Source: Streptomyces griseoluteus (GTDB lineage Bacteria; Actinomycetota; Actinomycetes; Streptomycetales; Streptomycetaceae). Taken from it: 64,000 nucleotides of DNA. The stretch spans positions 372,001 to 436,000 of the forward strand of contig NZ_SRRU01000002.1 in the NCBI RefSeq assembly GCF_004784465.1, given 5' to 3'. Each line of letters begins with the position of its first letter. Within the stretch, counting starts at the first letter, position 1. Below, one piece after another: positions 25,747 through 33,576 of this stretch. Both the position numbers and the translations under genes were made by a program. The notes under the pieces are model-generated. The model was given only the letters and a program-made list of their open reading frames with translations, was not told the origin of the DNA and did not search any database.

Positions 25747-27237
25747 TCACGTCGAGCCCCGGAACTCCGGCCCCTCCACGACGAGTCCGGCCACCATCGC
25801 CCCCGACATCCCCGCGTGCGGCAGCCCGCCGCCGGGGTGCGACCAGCCGCCGACCCGGTACAGGCCGGGCAGTCGCGTGGAGTTGGCGGGGTGCAGGAAA
25901 CCGCCCTCGCCCGAAGCCAGTGAGGGGGCGGGGACCGCGCCGTGACGGGCGCCGGTCTCGGCCGAGTTGTGGTCGGGGGTGCGGATCTCGTGCCAGAGCA
26001 GGCGGTCGCGCAGGGCCGGGACCGCCTTGGCGGCCGCGTCGAGCAGGACCTCCGCGTGGCCCGCGTCCGTGTCCAGGCCGGCGGGCAGGGTCGCCCACAC
26101 CACCGCCGACTCGTGGGCGTCGTCCGGGCGCAGCGCCGGGTCGTCGGGACGCAGCACGGTGACCGTGGGGACGGGGAAGGGATCGCCGCCCGGGTTCGCC
26201 AGGAAGTCCAGCTCGGCCTCCGGGTCCGGGGCGTGCACGACCGTGCGGTGCGCGGCCCCCGCCTCGCGGGCGCCCCTCAGCGCCAGCAGCAGGGTGAGCC
26301 GGGCGGCGCCGCGCGCGCCGGGGCGCACATCGCCGGTGCCGTCCAGCGGGCGGTCCGTCAGGCGGCCCAGCAGCGCCGGGTCCACGTCGGCCACCACATG
26401 GTCGGCGTCCGCCACCGTGCCGTCGGCCAGCTCGACGCCCGCCGCGCGGCCGTCCTTCACGATGATCTCGGTGACCTCGGCGCCGAACACGAACTCCACC
26501 CGGCGCCGCACGCAGCGCTCGTACACCGCGCGGGCCAGCTCGCGGATGCCGCCGCGTACGTACCAGGTGCCGAAGGCGTGCTCCAGGTACGGCAGGACGG
26601 CCGCGCTCGCCGGGGTGGTGCGAGGGTCGAGGCCGTGGGCCAGGGCGTGGCCGGTCAGCAGGGCCGTGAGCCGGTCGTCGCGCAGTTCCCAGTCGGCGAC
26701 CTCGGCGAGGGTGGCGGCCCGGCGGGTGCGCAGCAGGCGCTTGTGCGGGACGGCCGGGTAGGGCTCACGCTCCGCCAGCACCTGCCAGTTGGGCCACAGC
26801 GGCTCCTCCAGCAGGGGGCGCCGGGTGCGGTCCCAGGCCTCGCGGGCCCGCACCAGGAAGTCGCCCCAGCGCTGCCCGACCCCGGCGCCCAGCGCCTCGT
26901 CCAGCGCGGAGACGACCCCGGCGCGCGAGGCGTTGGGCACGGCGACCTGCGTGCCGTCCGTGAAGAGGTGGCGGGAGGAGGGGTCGACCTGGACCAGCTC
27001 GACCAGGTCCTCCAGCGGCTCCTTGCCGGTCTTCAGGAACAGGTCCCGCCAGACCGCGGGCAGCGGCAGCAGACCGGGGCCGGTGTCGAAGGCGAACCCG
27101 TCCCGCTCGAAGCGGCGCACCGCCCCGCCGTACGTGTCCGTCCGCTCGTACACCGTCACCCGGTGGCCCGCGACGGCCAGCCGGGCGGCCGCCGCCAGCG
27201 CGCCCGTCCCGGCGCCGATCACCGCAATCCGTGCCAT
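25747..27237 (-). CDS. FAD-dependent oxidoreductase, phytoene desaturase-like
   Basis: The 496-residue protein has an N-terminal dinucleotide fold IAVIGAGTGALAAAARLAVAG with RVTVYERTDTYGG. A second signature DTGPGLLPLPAVW follows, and a C-terminal FAD motif GLYRVGGWSHPGGGLPHAGMSG, the pattern of CrtI-type carotenoid desaturases and related amine oxidases. No other carotenoid gene lies nearby, so a carotenoid role is not supported. It could act on another isoprenoid or lipid. The start ATG 27237 lacks a ribosome site but has TAAAGT 7 nt upstream. It converges on the Tyr-rich membrane gene with a 7-bp gap. Confidence 0.86.
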   Translation of the reverse strand: MARIAVIGAGTGALAAAARLAVAGHRVTVYERTDTYGGAVRRFERDGFAFDTGPGLLPLPAVWRDLFLKTGKEPLEDLVELVQVDPSSRHLFTDGTQVAVPNASRAGVVSALDEALGAGVGQRWGDFLVRAREAWDRTRRPLLEEPLWPNWQVLAEREPYPAVPHKRLLRTRRAATLAEVADWELRDDRLTALLTGHALAHGLDPRTTPASAAVLPYLEHAFGTWYVRGGIRELARAVYERCVRRRVEFVFGAEVTEIIVKDGRAAGVELADGTVADADHVVADVDPALLGRLTDRPLDGTGDVRPGARGAARLTLLLALRGAREAGAAHRTVVHAPDPEAELDFLANPGGDPFPVPTVTVLRPDDPALRPDDAHESAVVWATLPAGLDTDAGHAEVLLDAAAKAVPALRDRLLWHEIRTPDHNSAETGARHGAVPAPSLASGEGGFLHPANSTRLPGLYRVGGWSHPGGGLPHAGMSGAMVAGLVVEGPEFRGST

Positions 27238-27250
27238 GACCGCGACTTTA
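27238..27250 (-). promoter_or_regulatory. Possible -10 box for the leaderless FAD oxidoreductase
   Basis: On the minus strand TAAAGT (27245-27250) is followed by 7 nt and ATG 27237. No -35 element is convincing. Confidence 0.4.
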
Positions 27251-27542
27251 CCGACCAGCACCGACACTGCCGGGTCCGGGCCCGAACGCGGGGGCGTGAG
27301 TACCCGTACCTAGACGCACAGATGAGTAGCCGCGCGGATGGGCCGGGGACCGGCCGGAGGGGAGAGTGGAGACACGGCCAGGGGGCGCGGCCCGGCACCG
27401 CCGACACGGGGCGGCGGAACGGGCCCGCCCGCCGGCCGTTCCTTCCGCCGATCCGTCGGCGGAAGCGAGACACGGGGCCCGTGGCCGTCACGGTCACGGG
27501 GGACCGCGGTGGGAACCGTACGGGGGAGTACGGGGGCGAGAA
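27251..27542. other. Gene-free interval with a 10-bp hairpin
   Basis: No convincing coding sequence was found between the FAD oxidoreductase promoter and the tetR terminator. The open frames here follow from GC content. One feature stands out: CTTCCGCCGA and TCGGCGGAAG (27442-27465) form a perfect 10-bp stem with loop TCCG. The segment from about 27340 to 27540 is poor in AT and otherwise featureless. Confidence 0.5.
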
Positions 27543-27581
27543 AAGGGCGCCGGACCGGCAACCACACGGTCCGGCGCCCTT
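27543..27581 (-). terminator. Terminator of tetR
   Basis: A perfect 15-bp stem, 27543-27557 with 27567-27581, around a 9-nt loop. Read on the minus strand it ends in CCCTTTTC and lies 30 nt after the tetR stop. This is a classical intrinsic terminator. Confidence 0.88.
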
Positions 27582-27611
27582 CGCGCGCCTCGGGTCTTCC
27601 CGGATCTCGGG

Positions 27612-28238
27612 TCAGCCCCTGCTGACCCGCCCCTGGAGCAGCCGGGACAGCGCGGAGTGCACGTCGTCCAGCGACCGCTCCGGCTGGAACGCCTTCCAGT
27701 CCAGCGCGGCCACCAGCACCATCCCGACCAGCGCGGCCGCGGTCAGCGGCACGTCGATCTCGTCGCTGAACTCCCCGGCCGCCACGCCCTCGCGCAGCAC
27801 CCCCTCGACCACCGCCACGGCCTGCTGGCGCACCACCATCAGGGTCGACTGCCAGGCCCGGTTGGTACGCCACAGCTCGGCCACGTAGAGCTGGGTGAAG
27901 GCCGGGTAGCGGTCGATGAAGACCAGGCCCGCACGGACCATGGCGTCCAGCGCATCCACCCCGCCGCCGCCCTCGCGGGCGGTGCGCTCGGCGGCCTCCC
28001 GCAGCGAGGCGGTGAGCAGACCCACGCCGTGCCGCAGCAGCTCCTCGAAGAGCACCGACTTGCTGGCGAAGTTGTAGTAGACGGTGCCCTTCGCCACCCC
28101 GGCGCGCTCGGCGATCTCGTCCACCGTGGTCGCGGAGAACCCCTGCTCGGCGATGAGGGTGACGGCCGCCTCGTAGAGCTTCTGCCGGGTGGCCTCGCGG
28201 CGGGTGCTGCCGGAGGGCCGGGCGCTGGTGCTTTCCAT
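27612..28238 (-). CDS. TetR-family regulator
   Basis: A 208-residue repressor-type protein. Residues 15-62 form the TetR helix-turn-helix (RQKLYEAAVTLIAEQGFSAT, TVDEIAERAGVAKGTVYYNF, ASKSVLFEEL). The rest is an alpha-helical ligand and dimer domain with no recognisable specificity. It is the last gene of a three-gene block ABC ATPase - YhgE/Pip permease - tetR. A 28-bp palindrome stands ahead of the first gene, so it most likely represses its own operon and responds to an exported compound. The start is ATG 28238; no strong ribosome site is visible (GAGAATCGGG). Confidence 0.93.
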   Translation of the reverse strand: MESTSARPSGSTRREATRQKLYEAAVTLIAEQGFSATTVDEIAERAGVAKGTVYYNFASKSVLFEELLRHGVGLLTASLREAAERTAREGGGGVDALDAMVRAGLVFIDRYPAFTQLYVAELWRTNRAWQSTLMVVRQQAVAVVEGVLREGVAAGEFSDEIDVPLTAAALVGMVLVAALDWKAFQPERSLDDVHSALSRLLQGRVSRG

Positions 28239-28294
28239 GGACCCGATTCTCACAGGTGCGCCGGCCGGCCGGGCCGCCTCCGCCGCCCCGGCGC

Positions 28295-30379
28295 TCACAG
28301 GCTCAGCTCCGGGTGCAGCCGCTGGAGCGTCCACACCTGCCGGCGCCGGGCGGTGAGCGCGGTCAGCGCCAGGGCGCCCGCGGTGAACGCCGTCAGCACC
28401 ACGCACGCCTGCCACACCGGGCCGAGCCCGCCGCCGGTGATCAGCCGGCGCAACGCGGAGACCACGTGACTCATCGGCAGGAAGGGGTGAATGGCGTTGA
28501 AGAAGCCCGGACTGGTCTGCACCGGGTACGTGCCGCCCGCCGAGGTGAGCTGGAGCATCAGCAGCGCCAGCACGAGGATGCGGCCGGCCGCGCCGAAGCG
28601 GGCGTTGAGCCACTGGACGATCGCCGTGAAGCACGCCGTGACCAGGAACAGGAACAGGGTCGTCCCGGCCGCCCGGACCATCTCCAGACCGATGCCGAAG
28701 TGCAGTACGGACATCAGCGCCGCCGTCTGGAGCACCCCCACCGCCAGCACCGGCAGCCAGCCCGCCAGCGCGATCCGCCAGGACGGGGCACCGGCCGCGA
28801 GGGCACGCCGGTTGAGCGGTGGGATCAGCATGTAGGCGACCATCGCGCCGACCCACAGGGAGAGCGGGATGAAGTACGGGGCGAAGCCGGTGCCGTAGTT
28901 GGGCGCGTGATGCAGGTCGGCGGAGGAGAGCCGGACCGGGTCGGCCATCACGCCGGTGCGCTGGTCGCGGGCCCGCTCGTCGTAGTCGGGGATCTTCCCG
29001 GCGCCCTCGTGCAGACCGTCCGCCAGCCGCTCGGAGCCGTCCACCAGCTTGTACAGGCCGCTGTCCAGCGCCTTGGCGCCCGACTCGGCGGTGCCGATGC
29101 CCCGATGCAGGGTGGCCGCGCCGGACTGGGCGGTGCCGAGGCCGGTGTGCAGCTTCTTCGCCCCGGCGGCGACGGCGTTCGCGCCCGCGTTCAGTTTGTC
29201 GATGCGGGCGACCGCGTCCGCGACGTCCTGGTGCAGGTGCGGGGCGCGCTCGGCGAGGGCGTCGGCCTGCGCGCGCAGGGTGGTCAGGTTCTTCCGCATG
29301 GTCGTCAGATCACCGCCCTGCGCGGCGACGACCTTGTTCATGTCGTCGGCCACGACCGCCACCTCGTCCGCCGCCCGCTGGGCCTTCGCCAGGTCCGGGC
29401 AGGCGGGGTCGGGCACGGGCGGTGTCTCGCAGCGGGCCTTGTGCACCTGGTCCAGTACGGCGGCGGAGGCGTGGGCCGTCTTCGCGGCGCCGGGGGCGAG
29501 CCGGACCAGGGTGTCGAGGTTGTCCTGCACCGTGCGGGCCGAGTCGGAGACCAGGCGGGCGGTGGCGCCGATCGTCTTCCCGTTCTTCTCCAGGAAGGGG
29601 CCGGCCTTCGCGTACGCCCCGTCGACCTTGTCCGCCAGGGTCTGGGTGCCGGACGCGACCTGCCGGGAGCCGTCCTCCAGGTCGCCGGCGCCCTTGTCGA
29701 GCCGGGCCAGGCCCTTGGCGAGCCTGCCGCTGCCGCTGTTGGCCTCCTTGAGGCCGTCCGCGAGCTTCCGGGCGCCCTTCTCCGCCTTGCCCAGGCCGTT
29801 CCTCAGCTTGTCGGCGCCCTCGGCGGCGGTCTCGGTCTTGTCGTGCAGGGTGGAGAAGTTGATGAAGATCCGGTCCAGGAAGGTCCGGGAGGTCTTGGTG
29901 GACGCGGCCGAGCGGACCTCGGCGAACACGGTCCGCGAGATCTGGCCGACGATGTAGTTGTTCGCGTCGTTGGTACGCACCTGGAGCGCGCCGGTCTCCG
30001 GGGAGTCACCCGAACTGGAGGCGACGCGGCGGCTGAAGTCGGCCGGGAGGGTCAGCGAGAGGTAATAGGTGCCGTCCTCCGTGCCCCGGCGGGCCTCGGC
30101 GGCGTCGACCTCGTGCCACTCGAAGGTCCGCCGCTCGCGCAGGCCCTTGACGATGTCGGCACCGGCGTGGATCTTCTTCCCGCCCGCCGTCGCGCCCCGG
30201 TCCTCGTTGACGAGGGCCACGGGGACGCGGTCCAGGCGGCCGTACGGGTCCCAGAACGACCACAGGTACAGGGCGCCGTAGAGCAGGGGCAGCACCAGCA
30301 GCGCGACCAGCGCGGCGCGGGGCAGCCGGCCCCGGCCGAACCGGCGCAGCTCAAGCGCGGCCAGCTTCGGTGAGCGCAT
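28295..30379 (-). CDS. YhgE/Pip-type ABC-2 membrane protein
   Basis: The 694-residue membrane protein has one N-terminal membrane segment (ALVALLVLPLLYGALYL), an extracytoplasmic domain of over 400 residues, and five or six C-terminal membrane helices (from about residue 515). The large domain contains repeated short helical units: KLRNGLGKAEKGARKLADGL, SGRLAKGLARLDKGAGDLED and further G-AKKL/G-A-L units. These are typical of the YhgE/Pip family related to phage-infection protein and ABC-2 exporters. A pair of Cys (RCETPPVPDPACPDL) may form a disulfide. ATG 30379 overlaps the end of the ATPase gene by 29 bp and has GAGAGGAGG upstream, so the two proteins are probably subunits of one exporter. 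Confidence 0.87.
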   Translation of the reverse strand: MRSPKLAALELRRFGRGRLPRAALVALLVLPLLYGALYLWSFWDPYGRLDRVPVALVNEDRGATAGGKKIHAGADIVKGLRERRTFEWHEVDAAEARRGTEDGTYYLSLTLPADFSRRVASSSGDSPETGALQVRTNDANNYIVGQISRTVFAEVRSAASTKTSRTFLDRIFINFSTLHDKTETAAEGADKLRNGLGKAEKGARKLADGLKEANSGSGRLAKGLARLDKGAGDLEDGSRQVASGTQTLADKVDGAYAKAGPFLEKNGKTIGATARLVSDSARTVQDNLDTLVRLAPGAAKTAHASAAVLDQVHKARCETPPVPDPACPDLAKAQRAADEVAVVADDMNKVVAAQGGDLTTMRKNLTTLRAQADALAERAPHLHQDVADAVARIDKLNAGANAVAAGAKKLHTGLGTAQSGAATLHRGIGTAESGAKALDSGLYKLVDGSERLADGLHEGAGKIPDYDERARDQRTGVMADPVRLSSADLHHAPNYGTGFAPYFIPLSLWVGAMVAYMLIPPLNRRALAAGAPSWRIALAGWLPVLAVGVLQTAALMSVLHFGIGLEMVRAAGTTLFLFLVTACFTAIVQWLNARFGAAGRILVLALLMLQLTSAGGTYPVQTSPGFFNAIHPFLPMSHVVSALRRLITGGGLGPVWQACVVLTAFTAGALALTALTARRRQVWTLQRLHPELSL

Positions 30380-31151
30380 CGGGGGCCTCCTCTCGGGGGG
30401 CGTCCTCGGCGGGCTGGTCCTGGACGGGGCCGGTGTCCTCGGTGTCCTCCGGGGGTCCGGCGTCGGCGGGCTCCGTGGAGACGGTGACGCAGCCGTCCGG
30501 GGCGGTGCGGCACACGGCCAGGACCGTCGTCCCCGCGTCGGCCAGGGAGCGCAACAGGTCCCACACCTCGGCGCGTTCGCCCGCCGAGAGCTTCAGCTCC
30601 ACGTCGTCCACCGCCAGCAGCCGGGGCCTGCCGATCAGCGCCAGCGCCACGGACAGCCGCAGCACCTCCAGCCGTTCCAGGTCCCGTACGGCCGTCCGCG
30701 AGCCCCTCGGCAGCGCGTCCAGGTCGAGCCCGGCGGCGGCCAGCGCCGCGTCCGCGCGGAGCCGGGCCTCGTGGGCGCGCTGGGGGCGCGGATGCAGCGC
30801 CTCGCGCAGCGAGTCGCCGAACCGGCGCTGCAGCAGGGCCCGTTCGCGCAGATGCTCGCCCACCGTCAGCGCGGGCTCCAGGTCGGTCACCCCCGCGACA
30901 TTGGCCACCGCGCTGAACCGGCGTACCGCCCCCATGCGCCGGGGGAGAGGCAGGCCGCCGACGGCCGCCTGCCCCACGCTCGGCTTCATCCGCCCGGCGA
31001 GCGCCAGCAGCAGACACGTACGGCCGGAGCCGGACGGTCCCTCCATGGCGATCAGCGAACCCGGCCCGGCCTCGAAGCCGATGTCCCGGAAGGCCCACCC
31101 CCGTGGCCCCCTGAGCCCGAACCCCCCGGCCGTGACGTCCACGCCGTGCAC
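30351..31151 (-). CDS. ABC transporter ATP-binding protein with altered Walker motifs
   Basis: The 266-residue protein has the ABC ATPase layout, but key motifs are degenerate. Walker A reads GPSGSGRTCLL with Arg replacing the phosphate-binding Lys. The signature region (RDLERLEVLRLSVALALIG) lacks LSGGQ, and Walker B is LLAVDDVE with Asp in place of the catalytic Glu. The C-terminal 50 residues are acidic and Pro-rich. It is first in the operon with the YhgE/Pip permease and tetR, so it should be the transporter's nucleotide-binding subunit despite these changes. The start is GTG 31151, with GGAGAGG upstream. Longer frames would cross the operator palindrome. Confidence 0.82.
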   Translation of the reverse strand: MHGVDVTAGGFGLRGPRGWAFRDIGFEAGPGSLIAMEGPSGSGRTCLLLALAGRMKPSVGQAAVGGLPLPRRMGAVRRFSAVANVAGVTDLEPALTVGEHLRERALLQRRFGDSLREALHPRPQRAHEARLRADAALAAAGLDLDALPRGSRTAVRDLERLEVLRLSVALALIGRPRLLAVDDVELKLSAGERAEVWDLLRSLADAGTTVLAVCRTAPDGCVTVSTEPADAGPPEDTEDTGPVQDQPAEDAPREEAPDALTEAGRA

Positions 31152-31176
31152 AAGCCCCCGCCTCTCCCCGGTACTG

Positions 31177-31204
31177 CTTTTGAACTGACTGGTCAGTTCA
31201 AAAG
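31177..31204. promoter_or_regulatory. TetR operator palindrome
   Basis: Arms CTTTTGAACTGAC and GTCAGTTCAAAAG are exact inverted repeats of 13 bp around a TG centre. It lies 25 bp upstream of the ABC ATPase start. The core TGACTGGTCA is typical of TetR-family sites. It contains TTGAAC, which could be a -35 element on the minus strand, so repressor binding would cover the promoter. Confidence 0.85.
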
Positions 31205-31378
31205 TATGCCCGACCCGGCGTGCGCGACAAAGCCCGGATGCCCCACAGGCGTTCGCCGATACCCCCGATTTCAGCCACAGTTGGGGTGAAACCGCAGGTC
31301 GGAACGGATTGTCAGTGGCATACCGCACGATGTGGGCATACGGCATCCATGCCGTCACCGGACGACAGGAGGTTCGTC

Positions 31379-31852
31379 ATGACCAGCTCGTCAGCGACCA
31401 CCGCCGCGAGCGACGTCCACCCCGTGCTCCGCCGGTCCACGGCACCGCCCGCCGCCGTCGCCCTGCTCGGCCAGGCGCACAGCGCGCTGGACGAGGCCGC
31501 CGCCATGGAGACCCCGAACGAGCGGTACGCCCTCGCCCACCTCGCCGCCCTCCGCGCGGCCGCCGCCGTCCTCGCCGTCCGGGGGCGCCCCGAGGCCACC
31601 GCGCGTCGCCGCGCCCGTATCCGCGCCGCCTGGGAGGTGCTGCCCGAACTGGCGCCGGAGCTGGCCGAGTGGAGCGCCTTGTTCGCCTCCGGCGCCGACC
31701 GCCGTGCCCGAGCCGAGGCCGGCATCCGGGGCGCGGCCGGCCCCCGTGACGCGGACGACCTGATACGCGACGCGGGCATGTTCCTGCGCCTGATCGAGCG
31801 GATGCTCGCCCTCCAGCCGGTGCTGCCCCGGACGAGCCCGGAGACCGTCTGA
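31379..31852 (+). CDS. SAV_6107-family HEPN-like protein
   Basis: A 157-residue all-helical protein resembling the SAV_6107 family of HEPN domains. HEPN proteins include ribonucleases and toxins with an R-x4-6-H motif. Here no clear RxxxxH is seen in the terminal helix, so nuclease activity is doubtful. The sequence has LLGQAHSALDEAA, ERYALAHLAALRAAAAVLAV, an Arg-rich turn and WEVLPELAPELAEW. AGGAGG at 31367-31372 sets ATG 31379; the open frame upstream is not used. No antitoxin-like gene adjoins it. It is divergent from the ABC operon and shares the operator region, so it may be co-regulated. Confidence 0.77.
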   Translation: MTSSSATTAASDVHPVLRRSTAPPAAVALLGQAHSALDEAAAMETPNERYALAHLAALRAAAAVLAVRGRPEATARRRARIRAAWEVLPELAPELAEWSALFASGADRRARAEAGIRGAAGPRDADDLIRDAGMFLRLIERMLALQPVLPRTSPETV

Positions 31853-32042
31853 CCCGGCGTTCTCGTCCAGTGGGCGAGACGCGGCCCACCGCACCCGGCC
31901 GGGGTGACCGGGTGCGGCGGGCGAGGCCATAGGGTGGAGACGCCTTATGTCTCCACCTGCCGCGCACCTCCCCGTGACCGGCCGGGGAGGCCCCCATCGC
32001 GCCGCCGGGCAACGGGCGGTGCCGTGCCGAGGAGCAACAGCC

Positions 32043-32831
32043 GTGCCGGACCCGACGCGCCCCCGCGCCTCTCTCCGTACCGCCGTGGTGTGGGACGTCC
32101 TCCAGGACGCCCTCGACCGCCGGGTCAAGGCCACGGGGCGGGACTCGCTGGACGTGCTCGACACCGGCGGCGGCAGCGGCAACTTCGCCGTGCCCGTCGC
32201 CCGGCTCGGCCACCGCGTCACCGTCGTCGACCCCAGCCCCAACGCCCTTTTCGCCCTGGAGCGCCGGGCCGCCGAGGCGGGCGTGGCCGACCGGGTCCGG
32301 GGTGTCCAGGGCGACGCCCACGGCCTCTTCGACGTGGTCGAGCGCGGCGGCTACGACGCGGTGCTCTGCCACGGCGTCCTGGAGTACGTGGACGACCCCG
32401 CCGAGGGCGTCGGCAACGCGGTGGCCGCGCTGCGCCCCGAGGGCGTGCTCAGCCTGCTCGCGGCCGGCCTCGGCGGCGCCGTGCTGGCCCGCGCCCTCGC
32501 CGGGCACTTCACCGAGGCCCGCCAGGCCCTCGCCGACCCGGACGGCCGCTGGGGCGAGGGCGACCCGGTGCCGCACCGCTTCACCCCCGAGCAGCTCACC
32601 GCCCTGGTCGAGGGCGCGGGCCTGCGGGTCGGCGCCGTGCACGGCGTACGCGTCTTCGCCGACCTGGTGCCCGGCGTCCTGGTGGACACCGAGCCGGGCG
32701 CGCTGGACGCCCTGCTGCGGCTGGAGGCCGCCGTGGCGGAGCTGCCCGCCTTCCACGCCGTGGCCACCCAGGTCCATGTGCTCGGTGAGACGGGCGGGAC
32801 CGGAGCGCCCGCCGAAGGCACCGGGGACTGA
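32043..32831 (+). CDS. Class I SAM-dependent methyltransferase
   Basis: The 262-residue protein carries the SAM-binding glycine loop LDTGGGSGNFAVPVA near residue 40. The acidic end of strand 2 (VTVVDPSP) follows, then motif II GDAHGLFD and motif III YDAVLCHGVLEYVDDP. It is close in style to SmtA/UbiE-type small-molecule or tRNA methyltransferases. The substrate is not evident. The start is GTG 32043 with GAGGAG at 32029-32034; the upstream frame from 31947 is unlikely. It stands between the HEPN-like gene and the DUF3040 gene, and this order is shared with other Streptomyces as I recall. Confidence 0.87.
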   Translation: MPDPTRPRASLRTAVVWDVLQDALDRRVKATGRDSLDVLDTGGGSGNFAVPVARLGHRVTVVDPSPNALFALERRAAEAGVADRVRGVQGDAHGLFDVVERGGYDAVLCHGVLEYVDDPAEGVGNAVAALRPEGVLSLLAAGLGGAVLARALAGHFTEARQALADPDGRWGEGDPVPHRFTPEQLTALVEGAGLRVGAVHGVRVFADLVPGVLVDTEPGALDALLRLEAAVAELPAFHAVATQVHVLGETGGTGAPAEGTGD

Positions 32832-32889
32832 GCCCGCCCTGTGGGACACGGCGCTGATCAGGGGCGCGGCGGCAGATGGAGTACGCCAC

Positions 32890-32911
32890 AAGCCCCCCGA
32901 TCGAGGGGTTT
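32890..32911 (+). terminator. Weak terminator after the methyltransferase
   Basis: AAGCCCC and GGGGTTT form a 7-bp stem with one G-U pair around an 8-nt loop and end in TTT, 58 bp past the stop. Short but correctly placed. Confidence 0.45.
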
Positions 32912-33107
32912 GCGCCGTATGATCGAGGTACACCGGCCGGCATGACGGGTCGGCCGCCGGGGAATGACAGCCTCAGCGGGCCTGGACGCCCTTACGTCCT
33001 GGTTGGCCAGATGGCGCAGAGGGGCGGGTTTCACGGGGGCGATTCCCTGCCTATCCTGAAAGGACCCCCCAGAGTCGCCCCGGCGACTGCACGATGAGGA
33101 GGACTCC

Positions 33108-33494
33108 GTGCCGCTCTCGGAGCACGAGCAGCGCATGCTCGAGCAGATGGAGCGAGCGCTGTACGCCGAAGATCCCAAGTTCGCGTCGGCGCTTGAGGGA
33201 AACGGGCTGCGGACCTACACCCGGCGCCGGGTCTATCAGGCGGTCGCGGGCTTCCTCGTCGGTATCGCGCTCCTCATGGCCGGTATGGTCGCCCAGTTGA
33301 TCTGGATCAGTGTCGTCGGCTTCCTCGTGATGCTCGGCTGCGCCGTGCTCGCCGTCACGGGATGGCGCAAGGCGCCGAAGCCGGGCGAAACCCCCAGGGG
33401 CCACACCGGGCGCCGCCCGGTCCGGCGGAAACGTACCGTCATGGAACGCATCGAGGACCGCTGGCAGCGCCGCCGCGACGAACAGGGCCACTGA
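33108..33494 (+). CDS. DUF3040 membrane protein
   Basis: A 128-residue actinobacterial protein. The N-terminal 20 residues, MPLSEHEQRMLEQMERALYA, are the hallmark of DUF3040. A basic stretch leads to two membrane helices (residues 44-64 and 66-86: VAGFLVGIALLMAGMVAQLI, SVVGFLVMLGCAVLAVTGW), then a basic C-terminal tail. Function is unknown; the family is often close to division genes, as here. AGGAGG precedes GTG 33108. A small dyad AGTCGCC/GGCGACT lies shortly before the ribosome site. Confidence 0.88.
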   Translation: MPLSEHEQRMLEQMERALYAEDPKFASALEGNGLRTYTRRRVYQAVAGFLVGIALLMAGMVAQLIWISVVGFLVMLGCAVLAVTGWRKAPKPGETPRGHTGRRPVRRKRTVMERIEDRWQRRRDEQGH

Positions 33495-33522
33495 GCCGCC
33501 CGCGGACTCCCAAGGTTTCGTA

Positions 33523-33560
33523 CGAGGGGGTGACCACCGATTCCAGTGGTCACCCCCTCG
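33523..33560. terminator. Bidirectional terminator
   Basis: A perfect 15-bp stem, CGAGGGGGTGACCAC with its complement at 33546-33560, around an 8-nt loop. It lies between the convergent DUF3040 and transglutaminase genes, 16-28 bp from each stop. Confidence 0.85.
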
Positions 33561-33576
33561 CTCGTGTCCGGCTCCG

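Noticed and set aside
25747..27237. Carotenoid biosynthesis cluster
   Set aside because: Only one CrtI-like flavoprotein is present, with no phytoene synthase or other crt gene around it.
31379..31852. Toxin-antitoxin pair
   Set aside because: No small antitoxin gene adjoins the HEPN-like protein and its catalytic motif is unclear; kept only as a weak hint.
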